Origin: Echinarachnius parma
Taxonomy: Eukaryota > Echinodermata > Echinoidea > Clypeasteroida > Echinarachniidae
Direction of reading: 5' to 3'
Assembly (NCBI GenBank): GCA_037951105.1
Contig: JBAMJV010008904.1
Span: 89,201-153,200, forward strand
DNA: 64,000 bases
Made by a program: the position numbers and the translations under genes. The notes beneath the pieces were generated by a model. The model did not search any database, was not told the origin of the DNA, and was given only the letters and a program-made list of their open reading frames with translations. This document shows, one piece after another, positions 33,699 to 45,747 of this stretch; the first letter of the stretch is position 1; the number at the start of each line of letters is the position of its first letter.

Positions 33699-33764
33699 GT
33701 GATTTGACATTTTCTGTGCTTTATTGAACACAAATTTTGTATTTGTACTATTTTTATGCCTCTG

Positions 33765-34850
33765 CAACAAAGTAGCCGGAGGCATTATGTTTTTGGGTTG
33801 TCCGTCCGTCCGTCCGTCCGTCCGTCCGTACGTCCGTACGTCCCATTCTCGTGAGCGCGTTATCTCAAGAACCGATTGACGGATTCTCACCAAACTTGGT
33901 ACATGTACTGTATGTATCTTGGAGTGCCAATGAACTTATTAGATTGTTGGGTCATAAGGTCAAAGGTCACAGGGATCATTATATATGCAAAAATAGCTTG
34001 TAATTGGAAATCTCAAGATCTGAATGTCAGATTTCAATCCAACTTGGTACCTGAATGTATCTTAGGGAGCATCTGTAGTCATTAGATTGTGGGGTCATGA
34101 GGTCAAAGGTTTATGAATTACCCAACCCTTTGCAAAATGTTGGGTATCTATTTGATATCACAAAACGGTACCAAAACATATAATAATGTGTTGTTCTTTG
34201 CCTGGTGGTCCCCTTTAACAGAATTAATTCTGTGTATGTTAATTTGGGCTTGATATATATAAATCGCGGTATCTCAAGAACCGATTGACGGATTCTCACC
34301 AAATTTGGTACATGTATGTATCTTGGAGTGCCAATGAATTGATTAGAATTTGGGGTCATGAGGTTAAAGGTCAAAGGTCGCAGGGCTCATTATATTTACC
34401 AAAATAGCTCATGATCCGGTTATCTCAAGAACCAATGCGGATTCTAACCAAACTTGTTTCATGTATGTATCTTGGAGTGCTAATGAACTGATTCGATTTT
34501 TGGGTCATGAGGTCAAAGGTCACAGGGCTCATTATATATGCAAAAATAGCTTGTGACCGCGTTATCTCAAGAACCGCTTGATAGATTCTGCCCAGATCCA
34601 ACTTGGTACCTGAATGTATCTTAGGGAGCATTTGTAGTCATTAGATTTTGGGGTCATGAGGTCAAAGGTCAAGGTCACAGGACTCTTTTTGTAAAATTAT
34701 CTCAAGAATCAGTTGACAAATAACCATCAAACTTGGTACCTATAATTTGAATTTTGGGGGGCTAATAAACTAATAAAATGTTGGTTCATGAGGGCAAAGG
34801 TCAACTTCACTTATATATAATTCAAAATTGAGTTAAAGAGGGACCTGCGT
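33765..34850 (+). repeat. (CCGT)n plus about 170-bp tandem units, repeat R3 copy 1
   Basis: Starts GCCGGAGGCATTATG and a CCGT microsatellite (33798-33845), then about five imperfect units each containing TATCTCAAGAACCGATTGAC, ACTTGGTACATGTATG and GGTCATGAGGTCAAAGGTCA. It is interrupted near 34112-34222 by a fragment of MITE M1. A second copy is at 53585-54390. Non-coding, intronic. Confidence 0.85.
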
Positions 34851-35088
34851 CTAATATTATTATTTATAACTCGGCCATTGGATACACTTCTGCACTCTCT
34901 CCACTCCCTGGGGAGCATTCAAGCAGGTGCTACTTTATAGTGCACTGAGTCTCATGCTTTTTACACATCAAGTGCCAAGAGTGGTATTTAACACGCAGTA
35001 TGATGTATGTTAATACACGTTTGCCTTTGATCCCAAATTATACACAATTTCCATTGACTAATCTCACACTACATGTCTGAATCCACAG

Positions 35089-35202
35089 ATATCGATGAAT
35101 GCATCTCATCCCCCTGTCAGAATGGAGCTACCTGTACAGATCTGTTGAATGGAAACAACTGTACATGTGCTGCAGGATATGCAGGAACACATTGCCAAAC
35201 AG
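35089..35202 (+). CDS. EGF domain exon 3 (calcium-binding type)
   Basis: 114 bp, phase 1-1, acceptor TGAATCCACAG, donor [36 protein letters not shown]. The DIDEC start is the calcium-binding signature; the aromatic residue usual in the fourth-Cys segment is replaced by Asn. Confidence 0.92.
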
Positions 35203-35344
35203 GTATTTCCATAAAGCTTGGTTACATTAACCCATTCAGGACTGGTCCAGAAAATTCTCAGGCTAGGAACTAGAGCAAATACGTGTTATAGCAAAATCAA
35301 TCAGTTCTGAATGGGAACAGGTTTACTTATCTTTCTATAAACAG

Positions 35345-36181
35345 AAAACAGTTATTCCGGTGCCTTGAGGAGCTCTTCTGATTCTGGCAGCCAGCAAGGT
35401 GTGTAGACTTTATGAAAGCCACGAGATATGTGTTTCTTGGCAGTGTTCTTGAGGATATTGCAGAAGGATGTGTAGCTTTTGGGGCCGATGTTGACTATGA
35501 GGGAAGAGAGGAAGTATCTTGCGAGATGCATGTAGTGGATGGCCATTGTTGGTTTTGGACAAAAAGCAGAGATCCAGATTGTAATCCCTTGTCTGTCTGC
35601 TCGAGTGGAGAGTTCCCATCTCTAGTTGCTCTCCATTCTCGTCATCTATGGCATAGCCCCAGTATGAGTTGTGACTGTTGAAATCTCCAGCATGGACTTC
35701 AGAGTGGGTGTGGGTTTGTAGTGCAGGAGAGGGCCAGTTCGTTTTTGGTGGTTTGTATATGTTTGTGATTGTTTCACGGTAGCAGTGAAGATGTCATTAT
35801 TGGAAGATTCCTTTATAAGGACACAACAGCCTGTCAGGTCATGTCTTAGGTACATGTAGGTAGCAACTCCATACTTGGCGTGATGCACGGCCACAATGAG
35901 CTTGAAGCCGTAGACGCAAAGATAAAAATGCACACGTTTCATCACGGATATGGGTTTCTTGAAGAAGGATAACGTCGCTGTCAAGATCCTTTGCTGATCT
36001 AGTCACTTTTTGCACGTGACATACCTTCCGCATTAACTTGGTATATGCGGAGAGATGTCCCTATTATGCGAGATGGTTGGCCTTGATAAGAGCCATTACG
36101 AGACGTTTTGCCCTGAGAAGGGCCATTCATAGGTTGACTTGGAGAAGTCATCGATGATACACTAGGTTGTTGGTTGTGCAT
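35345..36181 (-). pseudogene. LINE endonuclease (APE-type) relic, antisense in an intron
   Basis: On the minus strand, pieces in different frames give RIYQVNAEGMSRAKSD, DSDVILLQETHI, HHAKYGVATY and HAGDFNSHNSYWGY. These match the order of the APE endonuclease of non-LTR retrotransposons: the ET motif, then the GDFN motif. Several frameshifts make it dead. The reverse transcriptase is not present. Confidence 0.8.
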
Positions 36182-37633
36182 GTCTGGTTGATGGCATTAG
36201 TAAGGAAGATTTCCAAACAGGGTGGACCGCAAGAAGGTTGCCATCTTCCATCTACATGTATTTACATGATTGCATGGCATTTGAAAGCTGAACAGAATAA
36301 AAATGAGCCCCAAAACAATGAAAATACTGCGCTGAATATCGGTAAATTTCTGCCAAAGCTTGAACGCTCGAGAAGTTAGCTGAAAATGGGGATATTGAAG
36401 TTGGTGTGACATGCCGATCGCGTAATTAACAACACATGAAAATGTCTGTTACCCTCTTATTCGCGAAAATATTGGCGTATACAGTTGTCTATTTTTTTCA
36501 ATAATGAGTCTTGGGAGCAAAATTATTTTAAGCATCAAGTAAAAAGAAAAATTTGAAATTTCAACCAGCCCACAGTCAGGCTATAGGAAAGATAATAAAT
36601 GTCTTGACCATTTTAGGTAACCTAGTATGAGCATAATTTTGCTCCAAAATTATATTATTGAGATATACATGTACTATGGGGCAAAATGTTATAAAAAGAA
36701 ATGAACAGGCTTTCAAATATTGAATAAAAAGGGAGATTAAATTCATCAAACATGAGTTCATTTTTAACTAAAGGCAAGCACACCCTACTCAAAATAACAT
36801 CTATAGTAAAATAATATATTAAAAATATATTAAAAATATACTCTTTTGAACAAGAAAATATATTTGTTTAATAATATTTCTTATATCCCGAAATAATTTT
36901 TCCAAAATACAATTTACTTATACAATTTACTTATAAATAATATCAATAATACTTTAATATAAATTGTATCACCTAACAATTGGTTTGGGAAATTACTGTT
37001 CTTCTGTACTGATGTTACAGAAGTCACCGGCCCATCGGGTTTGTCTTTCATAGCGGGCATTATTGTTATGATATTACTATCGTAATGTGTATTCTGCAAC
37101 TCTACAAATGTGGATTTGCAGTGCAATATATTACCCGTCCGTTGAGCTGAATGATCATTATCCATATCGATGGGCGTAGGCACGCTAAATCCAGCATGTG
37201 AGTGTGCAAATGTATACGTGCGTTTATTAATGACGTATGAATGGATTTGCCTGTATCTAAATATGACGTTCATGTATGAATAGGTTTATGCATCTCTGCT
37301 AAAATACGTACAAATGATCCATTATGGGCGAAAATGGTGCTAATAATTTGAGATTCAATGTATTAGTCTTCTTCAATACACAAGGCGGATGAAGACTTAC
37401 GTTTTTGTTCATTTCCTCTTTTTTCCTCTGAATATGTATAATAATAATATTGACTTGAGTGTTCTTTCGTGATATATGAGGACCATTCGTCTTCGACTCA
37501 TGCAATATGATCCTAGTGAATGCTATATTTCTGATATACCACTCAAGGCCAGTCAATATTGTGTGAATAATATATACTATATACTAAATAATATACTATA
37601 ATATGATATATTGTTATCATATTGTATTCATAG

Positions 37634-37750
37634 ATGTCAATGAATGTGCTAGCAACCCCTGTGAACACGGGAACTGTACCGATGGCCAGAACAGTTTCTC
37701 CTGTGACTGCGATCCTGGATGGACCGGTGACATCTGCAACATCTATACAG
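37634..37750 (+). CDS. EGF domain exon 4 (calcium-binding type)
   Basis: 117 bp, phase 1-1, acceptor TTGTATTCATAG, donor [36 protein letters not shown]. Closely related to the exon at 54573. Confidence 0.93.
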
Positions 37751-37796
37751 GTGAATACTCATTACTCAAACTCATCATTAGGTGATACAATTGATA

Positions 37797-38100
37797 TTTG
37801 TCAGTGTATATGGTATTTTGACATTTTGACCCTCGAACTGTGTAGTGTAGATTTATATATTTAAAACAAAATTAATGGTTCTAACTTGTTGATGACTTTT
37901 CCAAAGTTGTATAAATCACATCGCATTCAAATACAGGATTAATAATGATATTTGTTAGCATATATCCCTTTAAATATTTGTGAATTATACAACTTTGGAA
38001 AATTCATCAACAAGTTAAAACCATTAGTCTTTGTTTAAAAGTCTAAACACTTTGAGGGTCAAAATTTCAAAATAATGTACCATATACTTATACTGACAAA
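37797..38100. repeat. hairpin repeat, about 110-bp arms
   Basis: The left arm (GTCAGTGTATATGGTATTTTG ... TTAATGGTTCTAACTTGTTG) is inverse to 37995-38098 (CAACAAGTTAAAACCATTAG ... TATACTTATACTGAC). The centre is near 37950. Confidence 0.75.
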
Positions 38101-39360
38101 AATAAATTTTATTTATTCTAATATATTTATTGATATTTCAGCTGTTTCTGAATTGATTTTGATCAAATAAAGTTTATTCTGTCATTTAAATTGAATGCTC
38201 TTTCAAATTCGACACTCCAGGCTGTGATATTCTGGCCCAATTTTGGCAGTGTGCATTTTCTGTATTGAACAATACTATAAAACAGATCTATATTATAAAA
38301 CCATCACAAAATCCACAAAACCTGCTAAGATCTCTAGCGGATCCCTCATCTGTGAGGTAATGAAAAAACAAGTGTAATATTTGTAAGAGCACATGATTTT
38401 AAAGATTAAAAAAATTGTATTTGATCGAGAAAAAAAAAAGCGATTCAGAAACGGCATAAATATCAATAAATATATCCGATTGGAATAAATGTGGGACCTA
38501 CATTTATTCGAAAATTAAAGAAAAATATTAATATAATACGTTAACATATTTTTTTTAAATATGGAAGCGGTTTTCAAATAGCTGTTGATGATCTCTCTAT
38601 TGAATAAATTGGTAAACAAAATATCACAGTAACAATTTTTCATAAGAAGTGACTCAAAAGAAGTATTTTAAAACAACATGATTTTAGAGAGCGCCCTCTT
38701 GTGTTTTAACGGCTGCTTTTTGAATGATAACAGACTCCTGACTAAGCCGTTTGTATTAAATACGTATCCATATTGCATTGTAATTCTCTGTTATGTGTAT
38801 AATTTTACTACCTTGCATATCCTTTTGTTAAGGTATGACCTGGGCCTATTCTTTTGTTTCTTTTCCTTTGTTGATATTTACATATTCAATGAAGTGATTA
38901 AACAAAAATCATTTAACAAGGAATTGTCACATATTACTCAGTGGACATATCTGATCACAGAAAGGCACATTTGATCCAACCTTTGTCAGTTTACTTTATT
39001 ATCCTTACTTTCGTTACCATGTTTATATCAATACAGATGAAGTTTAACATATGTAGGCAAAGCCGCATTCAGAATAGGGGTGACGTTTTATTTTACTCAC
39101 CAAAAAAATTAATCCATTCATTACGGGTCCCAATATCAAAACAATAACAATCGTCTATTTTACATATTAATTGTATTTAGGCAAACATGTGCCTTAATTT
39201 TGAACAGCCACATTTTGTAAAATTGTGTTAAAAGAACACAGATTGTTAATACTTTCGAGCATGGTGGAGTAATAACTATTACTTTGAAATGTTATGGTGC
39301 AGGTTTGGGTTACTAAAATTCAGTTTGACCAAAACCCCTCTATCCCCTTTAACGGTTTTG
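38101..39360. other. intron with fragments of MITE family M2
   Basis: Two segments in opposite orientations match M2 (around 38130-38215 and 38350-38480, plus an end CAAAACCCCTCTATCCCCTTTAA near 39335-39352). Nothing coding is recognised here. Confidence 0.55.
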
Positions 39361-40008
39361 GCATATTAACTCTATGATTCTGTATCGAGTAACTTTGTCA
39401 GAATCGATCCAACTCACTTGCATATCCAGTGGTTCGTTCATGCCTGGTTGATTTCCTTTTACTAATATAACTATGACACTATTTTTTTTACCATCTATTC
39501 TTTGCTATTTAGATTTGTTCTCTCTATATTGTAATCAATTCAAGAAATGATTTTTTTTTTTTAACCAATACATTTCAAATTTGTAAACGAGGTTTGTTTA
39601 AATAAAACATTTATAAGGTCAAATGTCAAATTTGTTTGATTTGATATGAAAAACCACAGGGGACCATTTAAATCAAGCTTACACAATAATGGCTATGAGT
39701 ATTGAAGCAATTACATGTAGCATATTGCATTTTTTATAGCATTATTCAGGCAAATATAAATCACTGACGTTCAGATAAAATTATGTATGAATTGATGTGC
39801 AATATATTACGCTCTCTACGGTATATGTATTGATAATAGGATTTTGAAGCCACACATAAGACAGCAAATGATTATTATTTTTTTTTGTAGTAGAGTGACA
39901 CATGGCTTAAATATTATTAAGTTTGATGTATTGATGTTTAATTCTTTTTTGCTACGATTTGTGCGCTTATAAAAACAACTTGATATCTTGTGGTGTGTTT
40001 TTAAATAG

Positions 40009-40184
40009 GTTTTCCACTTGGACTTGAGTCTTACGCCATCCCTGATTCGAGTCTGACCGCGTCGAGCGTGTTTTATGGGGCATATACGGTAGCTGCCAGG
40101 TGGGGACGGTTAAATGTGGCTGCTTCTAATGGCGATTTTGGAGCCTGGGTCGCAGGCACTAGTGACGCTAACCAGTGGATCCAG
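40009..40184 (+). CDS. F5/8 type C (discoidin) domain, exon 1 of 3
   Basis: 176 bp, phase 1-0, acceptor TTTTTAAATAG, donor GTAAAG. FPLGLESYAIPDSSLTASS, AARWGRLN, GAWVAGTSDANQWIQ: the N-terminal third of a discoidin domain, ending at the usual WIQ strand. The Cys that normally precedes the PLG motif is absent. These domains bind phospholipids or glycans at the cell surface. Confidence 0.93.
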
Positions 40185-40628
40185 GTAAAGATTATGTATA
40201 CTTATTCAAATACGCATTGAAAGGAAACATGTACCATATGTGTAAACAATTGTAGAATAATTGTTATGCATGATACTTGTAAATAAGACAATTAAAAATG
40301 TCCTATACCTACACATAATTTCTGCAGTAGATGCTACAGTAGCATCGACATGTATTTTTATAATAATTATCGCAATTTTGAATTATAAGGTGAACAGTTC
40401 AAGTAATTATGTCTATATTCAATGTAGGTATAATACATTTCTTTAAATCTTGTTTGATTAACTTCTACACGGCATATCAATTTAGGCCGCATTTTGTTGT
40501 TCTAGTGGTGGAAATGTGTATTAATTTAACATGTTGGAAATTCCATTCTTCGCATAAGTTTATTTATTCAAGATACTAATAATACAAATAATTGTCCATT
40601 TTGTAATATGGCGCTTTAGGACAGTTAA

Positions 40629-41312
40629 AGAGGAGCACCAGGCAAAGAACAACACCTACAAATATATGCTAATAATGTTGTTAAGTGGATGCCCAACACA
40701 GTTGTGTAATTTTCAAGTTATACATTATACTACCACCACTAAACTTATGGAACCCAAAATGTCTCATGGTTATGTATGCGCCGAACATGTGCGAGTAAGC
40801 CAGTTCTATTCAGGCGAATGGTAGGAGACACTAGAATCACGGACGATGCGTTTGTCCAAGACAAATGGTAGTCTTTGTCTGCAGACCAATGAACACATGC
40901 TTTAGTATGGTGATTCGTTTTGCAATAATATGTGTCTGAATGTGTTGGTGGAATAGACTACTGAAAATGATAACTTCCAATCATAAGATTATTATTTTTA
41001 TAAAAAGTAATATTCTTTTAAAAAGAAGGTAACATAATTAGTAGTCGATGCTGCTAAAAAGCTCAGAAAATATTGTTTCTAGAAAAAAAATGTATAATTA
41101 AAAAAAAAGCATCACCATACTACAACACGTGTTCATTGGTCTACGTTCTGTTGTGTCCTAACGTATGTGTACGGAACCATTAGGCCTTAATGGTTGCATA
41201 AGTAGTGGATAAAACGCATTGTGTACGAATAACACAACCCTTTGCAAACTGTTCCAAAACATATGATTATGTGTGTTTTCTTTAATATTTTTGTTAGGCC
41301 TTGTGGTCCTCT
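40629..41312. mobile_element. MITE family M1, long member
   Basis: Left end AGAGGAGCACCAGGCAAAG after TTAA (40625-40628); right end inverse (CCTTGTGGTCCTCT) to 41312, where the TTAA has changed to TTTA. The inner parts are inverse to each other over much of the length. Confidence 0.6.
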
Positions 41313-41657
41313 TTATGTCTCGAACAGCTCGGAGCATTATTAACTTGGCTTTAGCTGTGTCATTCAAGTGCTCAAGTATTTGAAGGAATACATTCCCGCT
41401 AAGTACCCACTTACTACACTTGGGTTGAGAGCAGCAAGTGTAAATAAAGTGTTTTGCTGAAGGACACACATGCATATCAATTTTACACAGGTGCTATGAC
41501 TTACAAATGTGTAAATACCAACATGATAATCAGCAGAGGATTTGTCAATTGAATTAGAAATGTTATGTGAACAAAAAGTCAAACCGAGGCGATTCCATTT
41601 TAATCGTATACAACAAAATCAACTTAAAGAAACATTACGATTGCCTTCTCTGTTCAG

Positions 41658-41807
41658 GTTTTTCTCGGTTCTACCTACGAAGTCGTTGCCTTAGCAACTC
41701 AAGGACGGCAGGATGCCCCCCAATGGGTGACGAGCTACAAGGTCACATACAGCATGGATGGTGTGACATTTCACACGGTTCAAAACAGCACTAATGGGAC
41801 AGATGTG
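41658..41807 (+). CDS. F5/8 type C (discoidin) domain, exon 2 of 3
   Basis: 150 bp, phase 0-0, acceptor TTCTCTGTTCAG, donor GTGAGT. STYEVVALATQGR, WVTSYKVTYSMDGVTF: the central strands with the characteristic TQGR and YKVxYSxDG motifs. Confidence 0.94.
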
Positions 41808-41997
41808 GTGAGTGCTATTTTATGTTTCATAGTTACATCATCATAGATATATATACATTCTACAATATCTTGTGTTTTACTTTTAAGGGCTCCAATGATC
41901 ATTCCATCGACTTTGTTAATCTATTCCTTAAAACGTAACTTTCAATACTATCACATTTAACATGTTTGATTTAATTTTAATTATACAATGTATGTTC

Positions 41998-42790
41998 ATA
42001 ATAAACCAAACCACAAAAGTAATTCCCCCCCTCCCCTAATCTAAATAGTGTTACTTTTTAACGAAAAAGTTATTGACTAACTTCTGTGTGGAAATGAAAT
42101 TGGTCCGTTGGGTCATGCATGAGTGAGCACACATTAAATGCACAATTGTCACTTTTCAAAAGTCACACGAGTCATTTTTGGGGGCATGCAAATTCTGTTT
42201 CTGTTGTATTTTTAAGTGTTGTTGTTGTTTTAGTATCCATCGTTTGACCACCTCAAACCTATTCTGACACTTTTCACGTTTTTTCACGGTTGGCTGAGCA
42301 CAATTTTAGGGGAAAAATTGCTATGTTCAACCCTCCTGAAATTGCAAAATCTAATTCAGTTTATTTAATATATTGACATCAAATATTGTTACCAACATGT
42401 ATCATCACATGTTATGTGAACATAAGAGGTACTTGTCGTGTCATGGTTGAGTGAGCACACTTTAAAGATGAAGCAAGAAATGCTAAAATTGACTGTTTAT
42501 ATGCGATTTTAGCACTGTATGTTTATCATCATATCCGTTACTTTCTTAAACCTATTCTGATATTGTGATTTATATTGCATGGTTGAGTGAACACAATTTT
42601 AAAGGCAAAATGGGGATATTCAACTGCATGAAAATGATGGCATTATTTCAGGTAAATGAAAAGTGAATGTCACTTATATCTTGCTGAATGTGTATTATTC
42701 TGTTAAATAAACATTTTTCATCATGTCACGCTTGAGTAGGTACAGAATTAAGATAAAAGAAGGAATTTAAATCATTAATTCAATATCAAA
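41998..42790. repeat. large inverted repeat R4, left arm
   Basis: Inverse match over about 0.75 kb to 50250-51610, including phrases such as GGTTGAGTGAGCACACTTTAAAGATGAAGC and GTGAATGTCACTTATCTTGC read in blocks. The pair encloses about 7.5 kb inside the discoidin intron 41808-51941. The left arm is diverged but uninterrupted. Confidence 0.8.
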
Positions 42791-42934
42791 TAGGCTGAGA
42801 GAAAGACTAATTTATAATTTCAGCGTATTTCGTATCTCCACGCATGTAATAAGAAAGTTATTTTTTGTCTGGATTTGTGTTTGAATTTTCATAATCGAAT
42901 GATCTTAAATTGGAAAAAAAGGTGCATTTAAGTC

Positions 42935-44283
42935 ATTGGGCCATATGCATAAAAATAGCAATTGCTTGTGCTAGCCTTTTGCTTGAATCGGTATGCATAA
43001 AAACGAGCAATTGCTTGCAAGCAAAAGCTTTTGCTTAATACAAGCACAAGCAATTGCTTACTGCTCGTAAGCAATTGCTATTAACCAAACAAGCAATTGC
43101 TTAAAACCGTATGCATGAAACGAACCTTTTACTTGTCTTGATAAGCATTTGCTTGCGTTTGTTCAAGCACCTCCATACCAGCTTGAGCTCTTGCTTACTC
43201 AGGACATTCACAATTTAGGATACGTTTCTAAACCGTTTCAGGATGATTTAGAGCTCCTGATGCCAGAGGTTATTTTGTTAGTTCATATTTAACCAAATGG
43301 CTGTTATTTTAGGCATTTATATCCATGTCAGATCCTGATCACCTGAATGCAAATGTCCTTCCTCACAATCAGACGCCATGTTTTCGCTCGTCACTTCTGT
43401 CACATGAAATCAAAACACAACCAGCCTCTAACTTGCTGCAGTGTTGTATTAAACTACGTTGTCCTTTTGTCTGTGCATGCAAGTGCCTCTTTTATTCTTC
43501 ATTCAAAATTTTCATATGATAATTTGACCCTAAGAAGCTATTTGCGTAAGAAAAAAATACTGTTGCCAGGTCGGGCACGACCAGGGCAAGCTATGCAAGG
43601 GACTACACGACGTTTGCATACACTACAAAAGTACGAATACCCTTTGTTGTCATGCTTTGTTCAACACGTAAGCAATTGCTTAGGCAGTGTAAGCAAAAGG
43701 TTTCAGCACAAACAAAAGTTTATCCATATGAGTTTAAGCAATTGCTTGAACTTGATCTTTTGCTTGCCAAGCTCTTGCTTGTGCTTTAAAGGGGACCACC
43801 AGGCAAAGAACAACACATTATTATATGTTTTGGTACCGTTTTGTGATATCAAATAGATACCCAACATTTTGCAAAGGGTTGTGTAATTCATAAACAAAGC
43901 AATTAATTTCCACCACTTACGGAACCACTGCTATTTCCTGGTTCCATACGGGCCAACCATTTGCGAGTGCGCCAATGCTATTCACGCGCACGTTTGTAAA
44001 CAATAGATTCCCGGGTGATTCGTTCGCTCTGCACACGTTGCAATTCACCGCACACATAGCAGGCTGCGTAATTCAGACCGCATGAACGCATGCTTTAGAA
44101 TGGTGATGCGTTTCCAATTATATTTTTTTTTGTCTGGAAACATATTTTTGTGAAATTGTTGATGGAATGGAATACTAAAGATGTTACCTTTCTTTAATAA
44201 GAATATAATTTTTTGGGTGGTGGTACCCTTTAAGCAAAATTTTGCTTATAAGCAATTGCTACTGTTTATGCATACGGCCCAAT
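42935..44283. mobile_element. inverted-repeat element rich in AGCAATTGCT palindromes
   Basis: Ends ATTGGGCCATATGCATAAA and its inverse (TTATGCATACGGCCCAAT). Eight copies of AGCAATTGCT lie at 42957, 43006, 43049, 43070, 43092, 43671, 43737 and 44251. It is interrupted by MITE M1 at 43790-44229. No transposase; I could not find a target duplication. Confidence 0.7.
43790..44229. mobile_element. TTAA MITE, family M1, complete copy
   Basis: Ends AGGGGACCACCAGGC-type and inverse (GGGTGGTGGTACCCT), between TTAA at 43786-43789 and 44230-44233. Fragments occur at 27175-27225, 30030-30180 and 34112-34222. Confidence 0.8.
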
Positions 44284-44469
44284 GTTATGGCATTAACTGA
44301 ACACTGTAAGAAAATAACAACGAGAAACAGTTAACATCAGTTGTGAGTTACTTTCTCCATTTGTTTATGAAAGTACACTTAACTTAAAGATCGTCATGCT
44401 TGCATAACAGAGAAATATTTAAAAGAGAACATAGAAAAAATCAGAAATTTTAGTCATAACATCTTTGGT

Positions 44470-45540
44470 AGACTGTTCACTGTCACCATGACTGTCGATG
44501 ACGGCCTGACACCTTCTCCTCATGCTGTTTATCAGCCTGGTCACACGTTGCTGCGGGATGGCTGCCTACTCCTCCTGGACGATCAATGACAGATCAGCGA
44601 GCGTGGTGTCACCATTGACCCGGGGCGTAGACAGACTGCTAAAGCTGATCCCATAGATGTTATATGGGATTCAGGTCCGGAGAGTTTGCTGGCCACGCCA
44701 TTCTCTTGATACCCTGCTCTACAGGAAAGCGTTCACCTCCCTCTGTCTGTGTGGACGGGCATTATCATCCATGAAGATGAACCCATGGCCATGGGCAGCA
44801 GCAAACGGCAGAACATGGGGACGCAGCTAGGATATCATTCAAGTTCCCATCAAGCTAGACAATCGCCGTCTTGTTCACGAGATTGATGCCCGCCCACATC
44901 ATGATGCTCCCTTCACCAAATGCGGTGACTGACTGTGCGGTGAACTCTTCATGCTGCTCCCCTCTCCGCCGCCACACACGATCCCGTTCATTATTATCAA
45001 GGTGTCGAAGGCACACATGACGTGGTGCCACTGCTGTCTGTTCCATCGGACATGCTGTATTGCCCATGCAAGACGCTGTTGTCGATGCTGGATGTTCAGG
45101 ATCGTCTTGAGCAACGGGCACGAAGTCCTGCATTGTGCAGAGGTCCCTGACAGTCTAGGCTGAAATCCGTTGGTTTGGGGAGATTTTGGAGACTGCACAA
45201 AATGACAATTATCATTTTGATATCAAATGTTAGCTTGATATTAATTTAACTGTAGAAATAAAAATTTTAATTTATCTCACCTTTTAATTTTCTCCCTCTG
45301 CGAATCTTGTTGACAACCAGACGATCTTCTCTGACAGTGGTCGCTCGAGGTCGGCCACTTCTTGGCAGGTCTCGTACCTCGCCAATATTGTTGAATTTCT
45401 CCCTAAGATTGCGATCATGGCTTTGGGAGAAACATCCACTCTTCTTCTTGCCACTTCCTTGACAGCTAGGGTTCCTGCCTGGAGAAGGCCTATCGCTACA
45501 TGTATGGCCCGGTTTGGGTTAGATAATCTTGGCATTATGT
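44470..45540 (-). pseudogene. Tc1-like transposase relic
   Basis: Minus strand from 45535: MPRLSNPNRA, AIGLLQAGT, VKEVARR, the helix-turn-helix N-terminus. After an unrelated gap of about 100 bp come HRQQRLAWA, HVRWNRQQW, VWRRRGE, FGEGSIMMWAGI and, further on, GFIFMDD- and SPDLNPI-like pieces. These are the DDE core landmarks of Tc1 transposases. Frameshifts and stops in every part show it is inactive. It lies in the discoidin intron. Confidence 0.85.
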
Positions 45541-45747
45541 GAGTGGAGAATAACAGTAACTTTGAATGTGGTATGTAAAATCTACTGGCTATGAAATGGA
45601 AAATGGATGGTCATGCAGACAACCACTATAATTGTCTGATTGTGGTTATTATGCCTTTTTGTTAAACCTCGATCTGTAAAGAATAATTGTAAAGAATGAA
45701 TACACCTAATACTCTATCTTCTCTTGAAGATATCTGCATTTGATTAT

